A stretch of 64,000 nt of DNA, taken from positions 620,001 through 684,000 of the forward strand of contig NZ_JAQFFK010000001.1 of the NCBI RefSeq assembly GCF_027594145.1. Reading direction: 5' to 3'. The DNA comes from Methanococcoides alaskense (GTDB lineage: Archaea; Halobacteriota; Methanosarcinia; Methanosarcinales; Methanosarcinaceae). Each line of letters starts with the position of its first letter. The first letter of the stretch is position 1. The position numbers were made by a program, and so were the translations under genes. Positions 61,475-64,000 of this stretch are shown piece after piece. The notes beneath the pieces were generated by a model that worked only from the letters and a program-made list of their open reading frames with translations, searched no databases and was not told the origin of the DNA.

Positions 61475-61858
61475 TTATCTAAGGTCTATCTTCATCTTGC
61501 CCATAGCTTCAATGTATGTGATATCTTTACCTTCAGCTACTCTTTCCTTGTATTCATCAGCGATGGTAAGTTCGAATGTAGTGTAGGTTTCCATATCCAT
61601 GAGCTGTGCGATGTTGCCGGAAATGGATAATACCTGTGCACTCTTACGCTCGACGATAGGTACGTAGGTCTTAGCGGAAACTGAGCTTATGATGGAACGT
61701 TTCTGGCCATCGAATATGCCAACTGCCTCGATCCTTGCTTTTGCTGATCCGTGCTTACCTGGCTTTGATTTTTGTATGCTCTTGATGACACATGGTTCAT
61801 CATCGGCAAGGACGTATTTACCTTCTTTAAGTTCTTTAACCTCTACCTGCTGTTTCAT
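61475..61858 (-). CDS. eif5A: Translation factor IF5A (eIF5A)
   Basis: A 127-residue archaeal IF5A. An N-terminal SH3-like domain holds the hypusine loop IQKSKPGKHGSAKARIEAVG, where Lys35 (PGKHG) is the predicted modified residue. The C-terminal OB domain runs QVLSISGNIAQLMDMETYTT and on. It helps ribosomes pass stalling stretches. Hypusine needs deoxyhypusine synthase; the DHS-family gene in this window (37.9 kb) has changed spermidine-binding residues, so another DHS copy elsewhere may be needed. It heads the operon with agmatinase; the 170-nt gap upstream is AT-rich and holds its promoter. Confidence 0.97.
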   Translation of the reverse strand: MKQQVEVKELKEGKYVLADDEPCVIKSIQKSKPGKHGSAKARIEAVGIFDGQKRSIISSVSAKTYVPIVERKSAQVLSISGNIAQLMDMETYTTFELTIADEYKERVAEGKDITYIEAMGKMKIDLR

Positions 61859-62028
61859 TTATAATCCTCCTGTAATCGTAAAAACGTAATGTTTTTTATT
61901 AATGGATGAATGTGTGGTTATAAATCTTTATTCTATATATCAATCTTACGAACAAAGAAATTCATGGACATGGACGTTTCAAAACTATTTAAATGCATAT
62001 CCTACGGATATATTCCAATGTTCTGCAA

Positions 62029-62724
62029 TCACTTTTTAAAGTGTTTATCCTCAAGGATCTTTGCTTTGTTGTGATAGCGCAGCCAGCCTGTTCCCAAATA
62101 TCCCAGAACACCTATGGCTATCAATACAATTGCAATTATTATGGGATACGTCTTTTCCAGAAGCAAGGGATTCACATTCTCCCTCTGTTCATACGAGGGA
62201 TACATTATGTCCTTTTTGTCATTGCTATGGTCAAGCCCAAGGGCATGTCCGAACTCATGTATGGCGATCTGTTCCATGTTCGCATTTCCATATTGCTGCC
62301 AGGAAAATCCTCTTTTATCGCCAACTTCCAGAACGATACTGGCACGAACGAATCTGCCGGCAGCTATCTCCGGTCTGCAGTATCCTGCAACACCATCCGC
62401 TGCACCGGTGACCTCTTCCATGGTCTCGACCCACATGACGTAAATATCTGCATTAGGGTTATCAACTATCTCGAAATCGGGGTTATAATACAGTTTACCG
62501 TTCCCGCCGTTTTCCCAATATTTCGTTGCATCCACAATTGCTGTTCGATATGTATGGCTGTAGTGGGGGGGGGTATTCACATCATCTATATACACTGTTA
62601 TTGGTGAATGGTCCCACGGTTCGTCAAAGAATCTCGGATACTCCTTTTCTCCAAGAGCTCCGAATGCAGGAGACACAAGGGTGCATATCAGAAGAATGCT
62701 GATTATCGTAAATTTGAGCTTCAT
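62029..62724 (-). CDS. Matrixin-like zinc metalloprotease, membrane anchored
   Basis: A 231-residue exported protein. The signal peptide FTIISILLICTLVSPAFG is followed by a matrixin/astacin-like fold with QIAIHEFGHALGLDHSNDKK (HExxHxxGxxH; Glu is the catalytic base) and a Met-turn-like KDIMYPSY. A C-terminal TM helix (IIIAIVLIAIGVLGYLGTGW) and basic tail anchor it, so the protease faces outward. The family cleaves extracellular or surface proteins. Codons for NTPPH contain a run of nine C residues (62565-62573, read as G on the plus strand), a slippery site. Confidence 0.85.
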   Translation of the reverse strand: MKLKFTIISILLICTLVSPAFGALGEKEYPRFFDEPWDHSPITVYIDDVNTPPHYSHTYRTAIVDATKYWENGGNGKLYYNPDFEIVDNPNADIYVMWVETMEEVTGAADGVAGYCRPEIAAGRFVRASIVLEVGDKRGFSWQQYGNANMEQIAIHEFGHALGLDHSNDKKDIMYPSYEQRENVNPLLLEKTYPIIIAIVLIAIGVLGYLGTGWLRYHNKAKILEDKHFKK

Positions 62725-62743
62725 TTCATCTCACTTGGGCATT

Positions 62744-64000
62744 TTATCTATCTTTGAATGTGATAGTTATTTCTGTTCCATTACTTCTGTTAAGATGTAC
62801 ATTTCCACCGATCTGGTCCACCAGTTCGTTCACCAGTTGCATGCCTAATGTATTTGTTTTGCCTATCTCTATCCCTTTCGGGACACCTATCCCATCATCG
62901 GCAACAATGAAGGTGAACTGCTCTTCCTTTTTGTGGAATGCAATGGATATGTTCCCTTTTCCTTCCGGGAATGCATATTTGAAAGAGTTCACAATAAGTT
63001 CATTAAGAATAAGCCCAAGGTGGATGGCTCTGTCAACGTTCAAAAGGATATCATCGATATCCATATTTAGTTCAATATCTTTTCCCTGCAGGTCATTCAT
63101 CTGGTACAGATAATTTGTAACGTCATTCACATAATCCCGGAAAGCAACGTTTGTCATATCTCTTGAACGGTACAGTTCTTCATGTGCAATGGATATCGAA
63201 TGGACGCGGTTCCTGCTTTCTTCAAACGCATCTATCACCCGGGGGTCTGTGAAATTGCTGGCCTCAAGGTCCAGCAGACTGGCGATTATCTGAAGATTGT
63301 TCTTTATACGATGGTGTATCTCTTTTTCATGTGTCTCTTCAGCCTTCGCAAGTGCTTCTTCTGCTCTCTTTTTCTCAGTAATATCTTCCCCGGAAGATAA
63401 CATCCCTGTTATTTTTCTATTCTTGTCTTTTAACAGGGTGTTGTGCCAATTTATGATCCTTTCTTCTCCATCCGGTCTTAGCAGTGGGGATTCAAAATTA
63501 TCAAGGCCGTCCACTTTTCCAGAGATAAAGGTATCAAAGTCTGAGATCTCTTTTTCTCTAAATCTTTCCGGTATAAGCGTTTTGAAGAAATCAGTTCCTA
63601 TAAGGTCCACTTCCCCGCAACCTATGACCTTACAACCTTTCTTGTTGATCAGCTTGAGCTTATGGTCAGGGTCTATCACTGTGAGCATGACCTCGGCGGT
63701 TTCAAGATATTTTTTGGCAAGATCCTTTTCCGCGATGTTCTTATCGTAAAGTTCTTTGAGTCTCAACAGGGATTTGACCCTTGTTTTCAGTTCGATCTGA
63801 TCGATCGGCTTTGTCAGGAATTCATCTGCTCCGGCTTCAATTCCCTGGATGCGGTCCTTTCTTCTGGAAAGGGCTGAAACAATGATGATGGGTATGAATT
63901 GAGTATTCTCATTTTCTTTGAGTTTAACACACACTTCATAACCTTTCATATCCGGCATCATCACATCAAGTAGAACAAGATCGATCTCCTCTTTTTCAAG
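62744..64000 (-). CDS. Hybrid receiver-PAS-histidine kinase (HisKA_2 type), N-terminus outside the window
   Basis: Reads into the right edge. The first residues seen are the middle of a response-regulator receiver (IDLVLLDVMMPDMKGYEVCV with the phospho-Asp, and IIIVSALSRRKDRI). A PAS domain follows (TAEVMLTVIDPDHKLKLINK), then a HisKA_2 dimer helix HEKEIHHRIKNNLQIIASLL with the phospho-His, and an HATPase domain with LILNELIVNSFKYAFPEGKG, IVADDGIGVPKGIEIGKTN and LGMQLVNELVDQIGG. This single-chain receiver-sensor kinase layout is common in methanogens. The ligand and output partner are unknown. The matrixin gene starts 20 nt downstream on the same strand. Confidence 0.9.
   Translation of the reverse strand, partial: LEKEEIDLVLLDVMMPDMKGYEVCVKLKENENTQFIPIIIVSALSRRKDRIQGIEAGADEFLTKPIDQIELKTRVKSLLRLKELYDKNIAEKDLAKKYLETAEVMLTVIDPDHKLKLINKKGCKVIGCGEVDLIGTDFFKTLIPERFREKEISDFDTFISGKVDGLDNFESPLLRPDGEERIINWHNTLLKDKNRKITGMLSSGEDITEKKRAEEALAKAEETHEKEIHHRIKNNLQIIASLLDLEASNFTDPRVIDAFEESRNRVHSISIAHEELYRSRDMTNVAFRDYVNDVTNYLYQMNDLQGKDIELNMDIDDILLNVDRAIHLGLILNELIVNSFKYAFPEGKGNISIAFHKKEEQFTFIVADDGIGVPKGIEIGKTNTLGMQLVNELVDQIGGNVHLNRSNGTEITITFKDR

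Noticed and set aside
1..64000. tRNA, rRNA, CRISPR arrays, transposases, prophage genes
   Set aside because: The intergenic gaps are mostly under 230 nt and none shows cloverleaf consensus, spaced repeats or integrase/transposase motifs on reading.

Overview
The window reads as chromosomal DNA of a methanogenic archaeon of the Methanosarcinales, most like Methanococcoides or Methanolobus. The genus is inferred and was not tested by a search. The archaeal markers are an eIF5A gene, ABCE1/Rli1, Nob1, TiaS, a class I lysyl-tRNA synthetase, a pyruvoyl-dependent arginine decarboxylase, a methanogen-type homoaconitase large subunit, a PGF-CTERM surface protein, COG1361-type surface proteins and TATA-box promoters. 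The combination of glyA, folD, metV and metF (tetrahydrofolate enzymes used for biosynthesis) in a methanogen points to Methanosarcinales. Genes lie close together on both strands. I saw no tRNA, rRNA, CRISPR array, insertion sequence or prophage.

Layout. 0-0.5 kb: a cut-off antitoxin and a RelE-type toxin. 0.6-9.5 kb: hisH, a PurM-fold protein, a slipin/NfeD membrane pair, a RecJ-like DHH protein, a PRTase-type regulator, nob1 and a double-domain KaiC-like ATPase. 9.5-12.9 kb: nadE, tiaS and an archaeal HTH regulator. 12.9-22.6 kb: a folate/one-carbon block (purN, glyA, folD, a DHPS-like gene, metV, metF) followed by thiC and a CofE-family gene. It is interrupted at 17.8-19.6 kb by small membrane-protein genes, one of them broken. 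22.8-31.3 kb: thioredoxin, an MBL-fold nuclease, an EMC6-like protein, ABCE1, surface proteins, hisF and a MazG-like protein. 31.4-34.6 kb: a duplicated U32 protein, an Rcl-like N-glycosidase and a BofA-like protein. 34.5-39.5 kb: methyltransferase, lysS, a fold-III PLP decarboxylase and a divergent deoxyhypusine synthase paralogue on the minus strand, facing pdaD on the plus strand. 39.6-42.6 kb: a DtxR-FeoA fusion and feoB. 42.6-47.7 kb: a TPD/CDIN1-type nuclease with a HhH-GPD glycosylase, prs, moaC and the NAD(P)HX repair enzyme. 47.8-54.7 kb: an RCK-DHH fusion, a YkgJ-type cluster protein, homoaconitase, CBS proteins, hisE and Nog1. 54.7-64 kb, minus strand: aminotransferase, phosphohexuloisomerase, an Era-like GTPase with DUF2073, an AbrB-PhoU regulator, pcm, a zinc-finger protein, agmatinase with eIF5A, a matrixin-like protease and a histidine kinase cut by the window edge.

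How genes connect. PdaD (arginine to agmatine), agmatinase (agmatine to putrescine), a DHS-family enzyme and eIF5A outline a polyamine/hypusine route. However, the DHS-family gene here has lost two acidic spermidine-binding residues, at human positions 243 and 316, while keeping the catalytic lysine. It overlaps by 4 nt a PLP decarboxylase whose substrate-recognition acids also appear changed. I consider this pair the best candidate for an undescribed activity. The one-carbon block supplies methylene- and methyl-H4folate for purines, glycine/serine and methionine. Its DHPS-like protein carries at the C-terminus a domain that I recall at the N-terminus of clostridial DHPS. Other points of note are a 14-bp element placed identically before the divergent kaiC-like and nadE promoters, and an RCK-DHH fusion that could link potassium control to a nucleotide phosphodiesterase.
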